Source of the DNA: Bacillus sp. CH140a_4T
GTDB taxonomy: Bacteria; Bacillota; Bacilli; Bacillales; Bacillaceae_G
Length of the DNA stretch: 64,000 bases
NCBI RefSeq assembly: GCF_008923725.1
Contig: NZ_WBPF01000005.1
Span: forward strand, 446,891-510,890
Reading direction: 5' to 3'
Below the pieces are notes generated by a model. The model did not search any database and was not told the origin of the DNA. It was given only the letters and a program-made list of their open reading frames with translations. Each line of letters begins with the position of its first letter. Within the stretch, counting starts at the first letter, position 1. Made by a program: the position numbers and the translations under genes. Below are positions 11,355 through 21,134 of the stretch, one piece after another.

Positions 11355-14202
11355 GTTAACTGGTTTCAGTGCAGATAAAGTTAGACGGTTAGCAGAATTA
11401 AACCTAATTAAGTTTAACGGAAAATATTATCAGCAAGATTCCATACTACAATACTTAGATTATGAAAAAGGAATAATTGATACTTCTTTCAACATCAATG
11501 ATTTTACAAAATTTGTACAGATACCGAAGTATACCGGCATTCAGAATCTTCAATCGCATTTCCCTGAAGAATTTCACCTTCTTGAAATAATAAAATTAAC
11601 TTTTCCGATCAACGGAAAGTATATTTTCATCACAAAAGAATCCTCCCTCACCTTTAGAAATACTTTAGATAAAAAAAGAGTACTATTTTCTACTCATATT
11701 TCCACAAAAGAAGCTAATAAAAGATATGGTTTTGGATTTGCTAGAATTAAATATTATACAAAAATCAAAAAATTAAATCCTATTATAGCTCCTCCTAATA
11801 TTAGTGAACGCGGCTTGTATTATCCTATCGAAGAACTAGAAGCAGTCGCCGCAGAAGAACAGACCTTTTTAGAAGAGCATTATTCAGTTTCTGCAGTAAA
11901 AAAAATGCTTGGATACGCTGAAAGTAGCTTATGTTCAATTATGGCTCTAGTTGAAGAAGGGTTTTTAACCTTTCGGAAAACGGAATATGGAATAATTAAT
12001 GAAAATGCTGGCAACAATACATTTTGGATAACAAAAGAGTCTGTTCATTCATTTTTAGATTTATTGGAAAATAAGTATTTGAAGCTAGAGCATATAGAGA
12101 ATAAGTTAAAACTTTCACACATACATTTACTTTCGGTTTTTTCAAACAATGACAAGCTCATTATAAGTAAACAAATATACATAAAAAAAGAAAAAGCATT
12201 TAAACTTTTAGAAAGATATGACTTAAAAAGTATAGAAAAGGCTTACTCTCCGAATCCCAATATCCCTTCTACTATCTATGACTACTATACTTTAAAAGGT
12301 ATCGCATCTCTTTCCTCAAGAACTGAAAAAACCTTATATAAACTGCTGCAAAAATCTGAATATAAGAACCTTTTTAAAGATTATATAGAACCCATTAATC
12401 AAGAAGAGTTTTGGAAAATCAGCAAAAAAGAAGTCGATAATTACTTAAAAGAAATAATAAAACTGAGAGAAAAATATTATACACGCGCTGAATTATTAAA
12501 AAAATTACAGTTACCAAATAACTTTCAATACATCCCTATCTCTTCTATAAAAGTACCGTTGCATATGAAGTTTTTCACCAATATTTTAAGTAGTTATCTA
12601 TATGATAAACAAGAAGCACAACTTTTTTTAGATAACCCAGAACTATCTCACCTTATTTTTAAACAATCGCACCTTAGCCTTAGCGATTATATAAAATCAT
12701 TTATTGATTTAAGAAAATTTCCTGAAAGCCTTAAAGAAACCGTAGATCTCTTAAAGTCTTTTACTGAGCAAAATCTTTCAGCAAAACAAGCTAACCCTGA
12801 TACATTAAACAGTTATAAAAGAGAATATCTAATTGCGATAGAATATTTAATTAAATATCCCCTCAAAAAAGAACTCTATCTTTTCGATAATACTGAAGTA
12901 CAGTTATTTATTGAGAAATGCTCCTCAACACATCATAAAACCTGTTTATGGAGGATCTTAACTTTTATAGAAAAAGAAAGATTATGTAGATATTCACTAA
13001 AAAAGTTACCCAATCCACGTAAACAAAGGCTTAAAAAAGAACAAGAAAAACTTTGTTTTGATGATTGGCTAGAAATTTATAAGTATGCACAGAAAATCGA
13101 TGCACACTTACATCAAGCTATTATTGATAAACAGTATGCAAATTTATGGTTATTCGTCATAATACTCTTAACTAACGCTTGGAGACCTAGTGATGTTTTT
13201 CGAATACCCCCTATACAGCCTGAAATTATTGGTATCCCTAACATTGATTGGCTTACGCATCATAAAATTACTAAACCTAAGGCACAAAAAATTATAAATA
13301 TTATCCGTAGTTATAATTTAGTTACAGCTAAAAACGGAATGCCTAGGGATTTCACATGCAATCTTGATCTACTTGAACCAATGGTAACTGCATTGTGTAT
13401 TTGTGAATTTCATAGACGGAAGTCTAATATTCCAACAATAATGGACTTTACGACCGAAAGAAAAAAGAAGAATACTATTAAAGGGAGTGATTTTAATCAT
13501 TTTTTTGGAAGAAATATGAATCTAAAACACATTAAATTTTCTCCTTTAATCGCTAACCGTTCATTGATGGAACATTTATTTTATTCTATTCAAGAGAAAA
13601 AAGGGAAAGGTAATTCAGCATTTGAACTAGTGATGAAATTACGTAAACATAAAACTGAAGTTACAAAGGAATACATAAGTGATGGAGGAAATACAATCTC
13701 TCTCCACTTATTTTCTCGAGGAGAATTTGGCTTTTTATATGACCATTTAATTGAACTTCTTACAGATAAGCGTGAAAGTACGTTATCCCAAAGAACACTA
13801 GACATTTGCCAACTCAAACGATTTTTCGAACCATTTGAGGTTGAAAATTTTTCTTATTTTTTATCTAAAGTAATGAACGATGAAGAACAAAATTTAATGG
13901 ATAAACTCTTATCCTTAACCCCAGATCAAGCATTTGAACACATGCGAAAAATGTATTTAGGACATATGCCATCAAAAAACTTAGATGCACAATGTTTAAT
14001 TTATCCTAATTGTCATAGACCATCTAACATGTTTAGTTGTAATCAATGTCCCTTTGCAGTGCATAACGTTTATGCACTAACCTCCATATTCAATGAATTT
14101 GATGATAGCATTCAAAGGTATAAAAATACAAACAAAAATGGAGTAAAACAAAGAGAACAAAATACTATTTTAAATTACAAAACCTTCTTATTAAAGCAAT
14201 AG
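11320..14202 (+). CDS. Giant recombinase-like protein with serial HTH modules
   Basis: A 960-residue protein. The first ~480 residues contain several helix-turn-helix/MerR-like units, e.g. LLIQKEVIELTGFSADKVRR (about 4-23), ISTKEANKRYGFGFARIKYY, YSVSAVKKMLGYAESSLCSI, YTLKGIASLSSRTEKTLYKL and YYTRAELLKKLQLP. The second half looks like a phage-integrase fold with an Arg in NAWRPSDVF, but no clear H-x-x-R/Tyr pair. A C-terminal Cys cluster (CLIYPNC...FSCNQCPF) resembles a zinc ribbon. It may bind DNA and organise the recombination complex. The TTG start follows GAGAGGG. A 30-codon continuation in another frame (14,175-14,288) suggests a frameshift near the end. Confidence 0.7.
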   Translation: MSRLLIQKEVIELTGFSADKVRRLAELNLIKFNGKYYQQDSILQYLDYEKGIIDTSFNINDFTKFVQIPKYTGIQNLQSHFPEEFHLLEIIKLTFPINGKYIFITKESSLTFRNTLDKKRVLFSTHISTKEANKRYGFGFARIKYYTKIKKLNPIIAPPNISERGLYYPIEELEAVAAEEQTFLEEHYSVSAVKKMLGYAESSLCSIMALVEEGFLTFRKTEYGIINENAGNNTFWITKESVHSFLDLLENKYLKLEHIENKLKLSHIHLLSVFSNNDKLIISKQIYIKKEKAFKLLERYDLKSIEKAYSPNPNIPSTIYDYYTLKGIASLSSRTEKTLYKLLQKSEYKNLFKDYIEPINQEEFWKISKKEVDNYLKEIIKLREKYYTRAELLKKLQLPNNFQYIPISSIKVPLHMKFFTNILSSYLYDKQEAQLFLDNPELSHLIFKQSHLSLSDYIKSFIDLRKFPESLKETVDLLKSFTEQNLSAKQANPDTLNSYKREYLIAIEYLIKYPLKKELYLFDNTEVQLFIEKCSSTHHKTCLWRILTFIEKERLCRYSLKKLPNPRKQRLKKEQEKLCFDDWLEIYKYAQKIDAHLHQAIIDKQYANLWLFVIILLTNAWRPSDVFRIPPIQPEIIGIPNIDWLTHHKITKPKAQKIINIIRSYNLVTAKNGMPRDFTCNLDLLEPMVTALCICEFHRRKSNIPTIMDFTTERKKKNTIKGSDFNHFFGRNMNLKHIKFSPLIANRSLMEHLFYSIQEKKGKGNSAFELVMKLRKHKTEVTKEYISDGGNTISLHLFSRGEFGFLYDHLIELLTDKRESTLSQRTLDICQLKRFFEPFEVENFSYFLSKVMNDEEQNLMDKLLSLTPDQAFEHMRKMYLGHMPSKNLDAQCLIYPNCHRPSNMFSCNQCPFAVHNVYALTSIFNEFDDSIQRYKNTNKNGVKQREQNTILNYKTFLLKQ

Positions 14203-14295
14203 AAAAATTTGGTGAGGACTATGTATTTAGTTTTTATACTGGCGGAGAAAATGTCTTTGTACAGCAATTAAACCTTATAGAGGAGTGATCTTTTC

Positions 14296-16023
14296 TTGTC
14301 ACAAATGAAAATTCAAGGTAACTTATATGGAATTAATTATCCTCAGGAATTTTCGGAGGATGAGTTTCTAAAAGAGCATTCAATTGAAAATGCAAAAGAA
14401 ATTATTGCAGAACTTACTTTAAACAAAGTTTTTTTAGATGGAAAATTCGATGATGATTCCTGGGTTTTAATAAATAACAAAGAACTAAATATACGTAAAT
14501 ATTTTAATTTTCAGGACATCTTGGATACTGAAATTAAAATTAAAGCCAAGTGTTGGATTTTAAATTATTTACTGACAGTAGCACCTAGTTCTGCAACAGT
14601 GTATTTAAATAACTTAAAAAATTTTTTGCTTCTTACAAATTATTTATCATGCCTTGATATCGATGAAATAGAAGCTTCTTTAAATGAATTTAAATTATCA
14701 GTTCGATACAACGTTTTAATTTCCGGAATAAATTTCTTGGACTACATATATGGTAGTCAAGTAACTAAATCTAAAATAGAATTATTTTCAAATCAATTAC
14801 GGTCAATAGTATCTAAGTTTTTCTTTTCTAATACCAGAGACCTCCCCCCTTATAAAGACATTATCAGGTTTAGTTTTATCCTTACTTCATTCTCTAACGT
14901 TTGGGATGAAAAATTAGAACTGAAGTTTTTCCCAGTTTTATTGTGGTGGAAATTAACATCTGTTATACCAATGAGACCTTCTGAGTTTTGTTCTATTAAA
15001 AGAAACTGCCTATCTATTCAAGGTAATGATTTTTTTATAACTTTGCCTAGACAAAAACAAAAAGCTACATCAAAAACTTTTGAAGTACCTAATACCCTAC
15101 CGATTTCTAAAGAGCTCTACAATCTCATAAAACGCTATATTCACATTTCAGATTCGTACGGTGAAACAACCACTCTTATATCAGCTGCTGTATATCGTAG
15201 TACATTAAACTATCCTACACAATCAAAACGTAGGATATTAAATCAAAACCATTTTTTTCTTTATATGTTTAATAATTTACTACATGCTTTTTATTCTGAA
15301 GTTTTAAAGGATATATATGGTCTGGAACCAATAGACAAATCAAAGTGGCTAAAAGAAAAAAATAGCGTAATAAAATTAAGATCTAATGATGGTTTGAGTG
15401 AATTTACTGCTGAGAAACAAATTATCAAAATCCAACCGAATGACACAAGACATTTTGCAATTTGTAGTATGATGATTCAAGGATTTAATCCATTAACTAT
15501 TGCACGTATGGCTGGTCATCAACATATTGAATCACAATACCACTATCAAAAGCATATTGAATTTTTTATAGATTCCAAAGCGTATGAAGCAACATTATTA
15601 AATCGTTTAACAAATTCATCTAGGGATACAAACTATAACTCCACGCTTGTAATAAAGGATTTAATTAACAGGTCCTTAGCTCCTGAGGAAATGTTTGAGT
15701 ATAAAGAGGAAGTCGAAATTGGCTATTGCACAGATGAATTAAGACGATGTGAATCAAGAATTTGCATTTTCTGCTCTAAAAATTGGATCCCTCGTGAAGA
15801 AATAGAAAGTAATTTTAAAGAAATTGTTGAATTAAAAACTGAATACAGCAAAAAACTAAAAATTAGAGCACACACACTATCGAGAATTTATAAAGATATT
15901 AAAATAGAATATAAATCTTGTAGAGTAAATCCTTTAGAACTAGCTGAACTGGCTAGAGAGTCTAAATTAACAAACAGTGAAATACATGATTATGCTGTAC
16001 TTATTTCAAAAATTTTCGAGTAA
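14296..16023 (+). CDS. Tyrosine recombinase (third of operon, TnpB-like)
   Basis: A 575-residue integrase-like protein. Box I Arg is in IPMRPSEFCSI; box II reads PNDTRHFAICSMM, with Asn where the first His normally stands; then GHQHIESQYHYQKH supplies the GH and a candidate Tyr. A Cys cluster (CTDELRRCESRICIFC) follows, as in TnpB-type recombinases of Tn554 relatives. The TTG start is behind GAGGAG. It is 12 bases from the coiled-coil gene downstream. Confidence 0.8.
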   Translation: MSQMKIQGNLYGINYPQEFSEDEFLKEHSIENAKEIIAELTLNKVFLDGKFDDDSWVLINNKELNIRKYFNFQDILDTEIKIKAKCWILNYLLTVAPSSATVYLNNLKNFLLLTNYLSCLDIDEIEASLNEFKLSVRYNVLISGINFLDYIYGSQVTKSKIELFSNQLRSIVSKFFFSNTRDLPPYKDIIRFSFILTSFSNVWDEKLELKFFPVLLWWKLTSVIPMRPSEFCSIKRNCLSIQGNDFFITLPRQKQKATSKTFEVPNTLPISKELYNLIKRYIHISDSYGETTTLISAAVYRSTLNYPTQSKRRILNQNHFFLYMFNNLLHAFYSEVLKDIYGLEPIDKSKWLKEKNSVIKLRSNDGLSEFTAEKQIIKIQPNDTRHFAICSMMIQGFNPLTIARMAGHQHIESQYHYQKHIEFFIDSKAYEATLLNRLTNSSRDTNYNSTLVIKDLINRSLAPEEMFEYKEEVEIGYCTDELRRCESRICIFCSKNWIPREEIESNFKEIVELKTEYSKKLKIRAHTLSRIYKDIKIEYKSCRVNPLELAELARESKLTNSEIHDYAVLISKIFE

Positions 16024-16035
16024 AAGGTGAGATAA

Positions 16036-16770
16036 TTGAGCAAATTAAAAAATCCCAAAGGTGCTGGACGTAAAAGAAAATATGACAATCCGGCGGAACA
16101 AACTAGATTAAAGAAATTAGTTTATCTTTACAGAGAAAGAAATCCTTCAGGAATAATTAAAATCTCTCATTTAGTAAGATTTTCAGAAGAAATGAATAAA
16201 ATAAAACCCGATGAATTTCCATCAACATATAATAAAGATGTTTGGAGTAACTGGGGAAGAGAAATAATTAATCTAGCAAACGAACCAATTACTATTAAAA
16301 TCGTGTCAGAATTAGGTGATCATCATGAAATACCTAATTTTTCTGATATCGTTGATAAGTATATGCATGATAAACCAAAGCTTTTAGAACATTTGTTAAC
16401 ATGTGAAAATTTACTACATGAATCGTTAACCAAAAATAATGACTTTAAATTGCAAAATAATATACTTGAGAAGCAAATTAATTCACTAAAACTTGAAATA
16501 TCTGAACTGGAAGGAACGATTAAAAAATATGAAAAAATGACCTTAGAAATGGCTCATCATAGTGGTGTCGAAAAATATAGAGTAAAGTACGGCTTAAAAA
16601 ATCAAATATCTGTATCAAAAAATCAGAAGGCTTTTGATAATTTGGACGACCTTCACTCATTTCTCGATCCTGATTTAACCCTCAAAAATAACGAAGAAAA
16701 AAATAGTCTAAAAAAAATTGTAAAAGAAGAATCCCCTATCTTAGCTAACTGGAAAAAATTACGGAATTAA
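16036..16770 (+). CDS. Coiled-coil accessory protein of recombinase operon (TnpC-like)
   Basis: A 244-residue basic protein with a positively charged N-terminus (KNPKGAGRKRKY) and a long predicted coiled coil (about residues 120-175, QNNILEKQINSLKLEISELE). Size and position match the small TnpC protein of Tn554-type operons, which influences recombination frequency and orientation; here it is about twice as long. The TTG start follows AAGGTGAG. Function is inferred from position. Confidence 0.6.
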   Translation: MSKLKNPKGAGRKRKYDNPAEQTRLKKLVYLYRERNPSGIIKISHLVRFSEEMNKIKPDEFPSTYNKDVWSNWGREIINLANEPITIKIVSELGDHHEIPNFSDIVDKYMHDKPKLLEHLLTCENLLHESLTKNNDFKLQNNILEKQINSLKLEISELEGTIKKYEKMTLEMAHHSGVEKYRVKYGLKNQISVSKNQKAFDNLDDLHSFLDPDLTLKNNEEKNSLKKIVKEESPILANWKKLRN

Positions 16771-17086
16771 ATCCAGTAACAATTATAACTAAATTTCTGA
16801 GTATCATTACTTCTCTAATACATCAAAAAAATATTGATGAATTGCAATTCATCCTAAAGTTTATTCATAGCTTCTCTGAGTTCGTAGAAAGGAACAGTAT
16901 AAAATAATGACTGCAACATGTCCTTAAATAATAATCAAAACATTTACTTACAATAAATGTTTTAAATCATCTAAAATTACTAAAAAGATTTCCTCGCGCA
17001 TAAGAAATATCTGTATTTTATCTACAGCTGAAATGTAAAGTACTTCTTATCCACTTTTGAACTTAAGAAATTTAATACCATTTAAT
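16771..17086. other. Intergenic region without recognised features
   Basis: AT-rich sequence between the recombinase operon and the terminator at 17,087. I see no gene, RNA or repeat in it. Confidence 0.5.
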
Positions 17087-17130
17087 AAAAAAGTTATCCT
17101 TTCTAACACATTTAGAAAGGATAACTTTTT
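17087..17130. terminator. Strong bidirectional terminator
   Basis: AAAAAGTTATCCTTTCTAA pairs with TTAGAAAGGATAACTTTTT, separating the recombinase operon from splAB. Confidence 0.85.
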
Positions 17131-17240
17131 ACATTTTTTAATTTATAACATTAACTTTAGACTAAATGAACATACATGCAATTTTGAACTTTAAACGCAT
17201 ATTTTTAATTAAACTTTTTATATTAAGAATCTCCATTATA

Positions 17241-18269
17241 TTATGTAAAATACTCTAATTTTGCATTTGGAAAAAATTTATTCATATATGAATAAAGTTG
17301 ATTTTTTATATCATCTTCTTCTTCTTTTTGATAAATATATTTACCAATTCCATATTTCCCCCATTTATATCTTCTTCTCTCTTCATCTAATTCTAATTTT
17401 GTCATAGGATAATTTTTTTCAATCACTCTCTTTGCAGGCTTTGTAAAACGATGTTGAATAAATTCAAATGTAATGTCATCTCTTACATCAAGAGGTAATT
17501 CAGCATCTAGACGTTCAAACATAAGAAAATACCCGTTCTGCCAACCTTCATGAAGATAAATAGGAGCCACTATGAACCCTAATGGGTATCCTGCTCTAGC
17601 TACTTTTCCTGCTGCTTCAATTCGTTTAGCTAAAGGGGACGTACCTGGTTCAAAGTTTTTAATAACATAATCAGCATTTACACTAAATCGAAATCTTGTT
17701 TTTCCATTATGTTTTGCATCAAGTAAATGATCTACATGATGAAATTTTGTAACAAACCTCAGCTTTCCGTATTTTGATTCCCCAAAATGCTCAATTGCCC
17801 GTTTTAGCGTATGTGTTAAGTGATCAATTCCTACAATATCTGATGTACAAGAAGCTTCAAATCTGGTTAATTCTGGCTCACGAGCCTCCATGTATTTGTC
17901 AGCGGCTTCTAAGATTTCATCAACATTTACATAAGTACGGATATATGGCTTACTTCCCATTGTTGTCTGTAAATAGCAATAATGACAATGTCCCATACAC
18001 CCTGTTGCAAAAGGAATTGCATACTCCGCTGAAGGTTTGGAAGTATCAAATTTCAGCGTTTTTCTAACACCAACAACAAGTGTAGATTTTGCTAATCGAT
18101 ACTTTTGAAAATCATTATCGCCTGGCAAATCTCTTACTTGATTATGGGAAGTAGTATGTCGAATTTCAACATCCATCTTTGAAAACTTCTCAAACAGCTC
18201 TTTCCCCAAAGGATAATCTAATGCTTTAGGTTCAAAATATACGAGCTTAGGCATAAATGGCTTATTCAT
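17241..18269 (-). CDS. splB: Spore photoproduct lyase
   Basis: A 342-residue radical-SAM enzyme that reverses the thymine dimer 'spore photoproduct' during germination. The [4Fe-4S] motif CMGHCHYC places Cys at residues 91, 95 and 98, and the hydrogen-donor Cys is at 141 (EASCTSD), the same numbering as B. subtilis SplB. Length and ends match the family. Its ATG overlaps the splA stop by 4 bases, so the two are translationally coupled. Confidence 0.95.
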   Translation of the reverse strand: MNKPFMPKLVYFEPKALDYPLGKELFEKFSKMDVEIRHTTSHNQVRDLPGDNDFQKYRLAKSTLVVGVRKTLKFDTSKPSAEYAIPFATGCMGHCHYCYLQTTMGSKPYIRTYVNVDEILEAADKYMEAREPELTRFEASCTSDIVGIDHLTHTLKRAIEHFGESKYGKLRFVTKFHHVDHLLDAKHNGKTRFRFSVNADYVIKNFEPGTSPLAKRIEAAGKVARAGYPLGFIVAPIYLHEGWQNGYFLMFERLDAELPLDVRDDITFEFIQHRFTKPAKRVIEKNYPMTKLELDEERRRYKWGKYGIGKYIYQKEEEDDIKNQLYSYMNKFFPNAKLEYFT

Positions 18270-18529
18270 TCCAACATCCCCTCTGGAATATCACCATAAT
18301 AGTAAGTGTACGCTTGGTTTGCCTCTTCTTCCGTAGAATAAACCGCCATCTCATTTGTTAGTGGATAATACGTTTCGTAAAGGAACAACGCTAATTCATT
18401 TGGTCTCTCAGGGTTATTTACAACTGCTGCGGCTTGTATATTTGCTACATCTTGAGTGTGGGGATTTCGATAAAAAATATAGACAATATCTCCAGCATAA
18501 TAAGTTTTACTTTCATTAGAAAGCTCCAT
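18266..18529 (-). CDS. splA: SplA regulator of spore photoproduct lyase
   Basis: An 87-residue protein (YYAGDIVYIFYRNPHTQDVANIQAA) of the SplA family, encoded directly before splB as in B. subtilis. SplA is a TRAP-like negative regulator of splAB. It starts at ATG behind an AAAGGTGA site. In B. subtilis the pair is made in the forespore under sigma-G; I could not pick a convincing sigma-G promoter here. Confidence 0.85.
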   Translation of the reverse strand: MELSNESKTYYAGDIVYIFYRNPHTQDVANIQAAAVVNNPERPNELALFLYETYYPLTNEMAVYSTEEEANQAYTYYYGDIPEGMLE

Positions 18530-18992
18530 TCAATCACCTTTTCTTTAAAAAAAATTGTAATGTGCAAAGTAATACATTCTAAATTTTTTCCTATAGTCCA
18601 TAAAAATATGTCTACTTTTATCAAGAAGAATCTTTATTTTGAATTACATTTATGATTGACGCTATGGAAAGATATCCCCACACGCTCATAACCGATTAAC
18701 TTAAGAGCAGAAACCAAATAGAATTTCCTTTATCAGGACTAAAATATTCTTAAAAAAATAGTACACTCTTAATTCTCTTTCTTCGTACTGAGTACATATC
18801 TATTTGAAGTATTAGTACCACAATGGCCTAGTTTGAAAGAACATTTTTTAGTCCTTTAAATTTGTTACACCAAAACCAACTTAATTGGGGTAAACGATGG
18901 TTGACATTGTTAAAATAAAAATTTTTACATATAAAATAAGAATTTGCACAAAGTAAGTATGGTTCTATTACTTAAAAGTGAGGTGATTAATT
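18530..18992. other. Intergenic region, divergent promoters expected
   Basis: About 460 bases between splA and the DUF3243 gene. It must hold both promoters, but no unambiguous box, gene or RNA is visible. Confidence 0.4.
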
Positions 18993-19241
18993 ATGTCAGT
19001 GCTAGACAATTTTGATCAATGGAAAAGCTTTTTAGGAGAACGATTAGAACAAGCCGAAGGAAAAGGAATTGCTGGTGAGGCAGTTTCAGATATGGCATTC
19101 CGTGTAGGTGATTATTTGGCAAATGAAGTAGAGGCGCGAAATGACCAAGAAAAACTATTAGCTGAGCTTTGGAAAGTTGCTAATGAACAGGAACAACATA
19201 CAATTGCCAATTTAATGGTGAAGTTTGTCCAACATAAATAA
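18993..19241 (+). CDS. DUF3243 protein (YmfJ-like)
   Basis: An 82-residue acidic, helical protein (LDNFDQWKSFLGERLEQAEG) matching the DUF3243 family found across Bacillus, function unknown. ATG follows a GAGGTGA site. Confidence 0.8.
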   Translation: MSVLDNFDQWKSFLGERLEQAEGKGIAGEAVSDMAFRVGDYLANEVEARNDQEKLLAELWKVANEQEQHTIANLMVKFVQHK

Positions 19242-19257
19242 ACAATTATGCATTTTT

Positions 19258-19288
19258 AGTCACACTTCTATATGAAAAGAGTGTGACT
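19258..19288 (+). terminator. Terminator of the DUF3243 gene
   Basis: AGTCACACT and AGTGTGACT form the stem, followed by ATTTATTTTTTT. A related inverted copy of the loop sequence lies at 19,310-19,332. Confidence 0.75.
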
Positions 19289-19581
19289 ATTTATTTTTTT
19301 AGACTCCCATACTCTTTTCATATAGAAATGTGTTTAATATTTGATTTATTTTATGTAACTGGTTTTATACGAAAACTTAAATTACAGTGTGTATATCAAA
19401 TAACTATATGTTTTTGTTGTACGCTTATTTTCTATAAAAGTTGATGCTACTAGAAGTGAAAGTATAATAGCTTTTCAGTATGTTATGTAAGCAAACAAGT
19501 AATCTTTGTCATTGATTCCTATCACTTATACACGAAAATTTCTATTTTGTTCTAAAACAGCAAAGGAATTTGTAGTTCTCC

Positions 19582-20553
19582 TTAGTAATCTCTGCCCTTT
19601 CCTGAATCTGAAATTTCTACTAAGGTTTCTGGATAAGGTTCAAAATAGGTTTGCCTTAATAAATATTGTTCTTCAAAACGAAGAGCCCATGATTTTAATA
19701 CAGAGAGCAAACTGCTAAGCGGTATCTTTTTTTCTTTATACTTTTGAAGAAGTGTTAAAAAATGCTCTTTTTCTTGATTTTTCAAATTCTTCTTAAAATA
19801 ACCAAAGATATGCTGACATACGTTTACATGTGATGTATAACGAGGTGTTCTTTTTAATAATTCATATAACATTTCCTCATATTTTTTAAATATGCTCTCA
19901 ACTTTATCTTTTTTGTGATTGGCAATAATTCTGCCTAACTCTTTTTGTTTTGACTGATTATATGCCATGAATAAATACTTATAAACGGATTGAAAAGCAA
20001 TCAATTCTTCTAAATTTCCATTTTGTTTGATTCTTCTAAAATGAGTAATTGTAAATAATTTTGTGAAAAAATGTTCTCGAATAGTGAAATTTGACAATCT
20101 CCCTTCCTCTTCTACTGCAATATGAGATAATTTTCTTAGTACAGCCCCACCAAATATGCCAGGACCTTTTCCTTTCGTTGGTGACTTTTCATACCCCGTA
20201 TAGATATTCACATCTTTTATTCCACAACTTGGAGATCGACTTTTTAAAATAAATCCATCGACATCTGGTAATGTACTTAAAAAATAATTAGAAAAATGCT
20301 GCATTTGTTCTGTTAAATCTTTTCTTGTAGAAGGCTGCACAAGTTTTTGAACGCCATTCTCCTCAATGATTCGAATTGTTTCACGAGGTATACCCAATCC
20401 AATTTCTACTTCAGGACATACAGGAATAAATGTAACAAATGGTTTTAAATTTTGAATTGTAACATCAAAAATCATATCTCCGTTATAACGACAGGTATCA
20501 AATTCCAAGCATTTACTCACAACCACTTTTGGTTTAGGAAATTGTCTCTGCAT
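19582..20553 (-). CDS. DUF523-DUF1722 fusion protein
   Basis: A 323-residue two-domain protein. The N-terminal DUF523 part (about 8-150) keeps the cysteines of the TudS-type [4Fe-4S] fold: SKCLEFDTCRYNG, PVCPEVEIGLGIPRE and RSPSCGIKD. The C-terminal DUF1722 part (about 185-310) resembles E. coli YbgA, whose gene sits next to phrB. TudS is a 2-thiouracil desulfurase, so a role in thiolated or photodamaged nucleobase metabolism is plausible but unproven. ATG follows GGAGG. It belongs to the photoprotection group of this island. Confidence 0.85.
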   Translation of the reverse strand: MQRQFPKPKVVVSKCLEFDTCRYNGDMIFDVTIQNLKPFVTFIPVCPEVEIGLGIPRETIRIIEENGVQKLVQPSTRKDLTEQMQHFSNYFLSTLPDVDGFILKSRSPSCGIKDVNIYTGYEKSPTKGKGPGIFGGAVLRKLSHIAVEEEGRLSNFTIREHFFTKLFTITHFRRIKQNGNLEELIAFQSVYKYLFMAYNQSKQKELGRIIANHKKDKVESIFKKYEEMLYELLKRTPRYTSHVNVCQHIFGYFKKNLKNQEKEHFLTLLQKYKEKKIPLSSLLSVLKSWALRFEEQYLLRQTYFEPYPETLVEISDSGKGRDY

Positions 20554-21134
20554 GTTATTGCCTCCTTAGGATTTAATCAGCAATATATTAAGTATTAAAT
20601 TATCTTTTAAACTTTTATGCCATCATTACAGTGTTTTACATCCAATATAAAAATATTCCGTAATGTTGTTAGAATTGTCAAGAATATCGATATTCTATAA
20701 AATTGGTATTTGTTTAATAAAACATTTGAACATTTATTTTTATTTTTTTTGGTTTAAAAAAGAACATTTTTGAGAAAACCCTTTTCCCCATAAAGGTAAG
20801 AGTATTTTTAATTTGCTTTCCCATCGAATCCTCTTGTAAACTGTGTCTAAGAATCAATTCTTGAGCACCTTGACTTAACAGTTTTCTTTTTATAAAAATT
20901 GGGCCCTTTTAATTAAAAGGACTTTTTGTCCAAACATATAAAAAATTAAAAGTTTTTTATCATAAATATATTGGTATGTAATAGTTTGAAAATACATTTA
21001 GAGATGATGGCTTTTCCAAGTATTATCTCTAAATTCCTCTACTTTGATTTCTGTAATGACAATCATACTTTTCACTGTTATTTTAACATAGTCACAATTT
21101 TTTTTAGAATTAATATAATGAGGAGGGAATTTTA
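20554..21134. other. Intergenic region with one small palindrome
   Basis: CCTTTTAATTAAAAGG at 20,905-20,920 followed by ACTTTTTG may be a weak terminator. Nothing else is recognised in these 580 bases. Confidence 0.35.
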
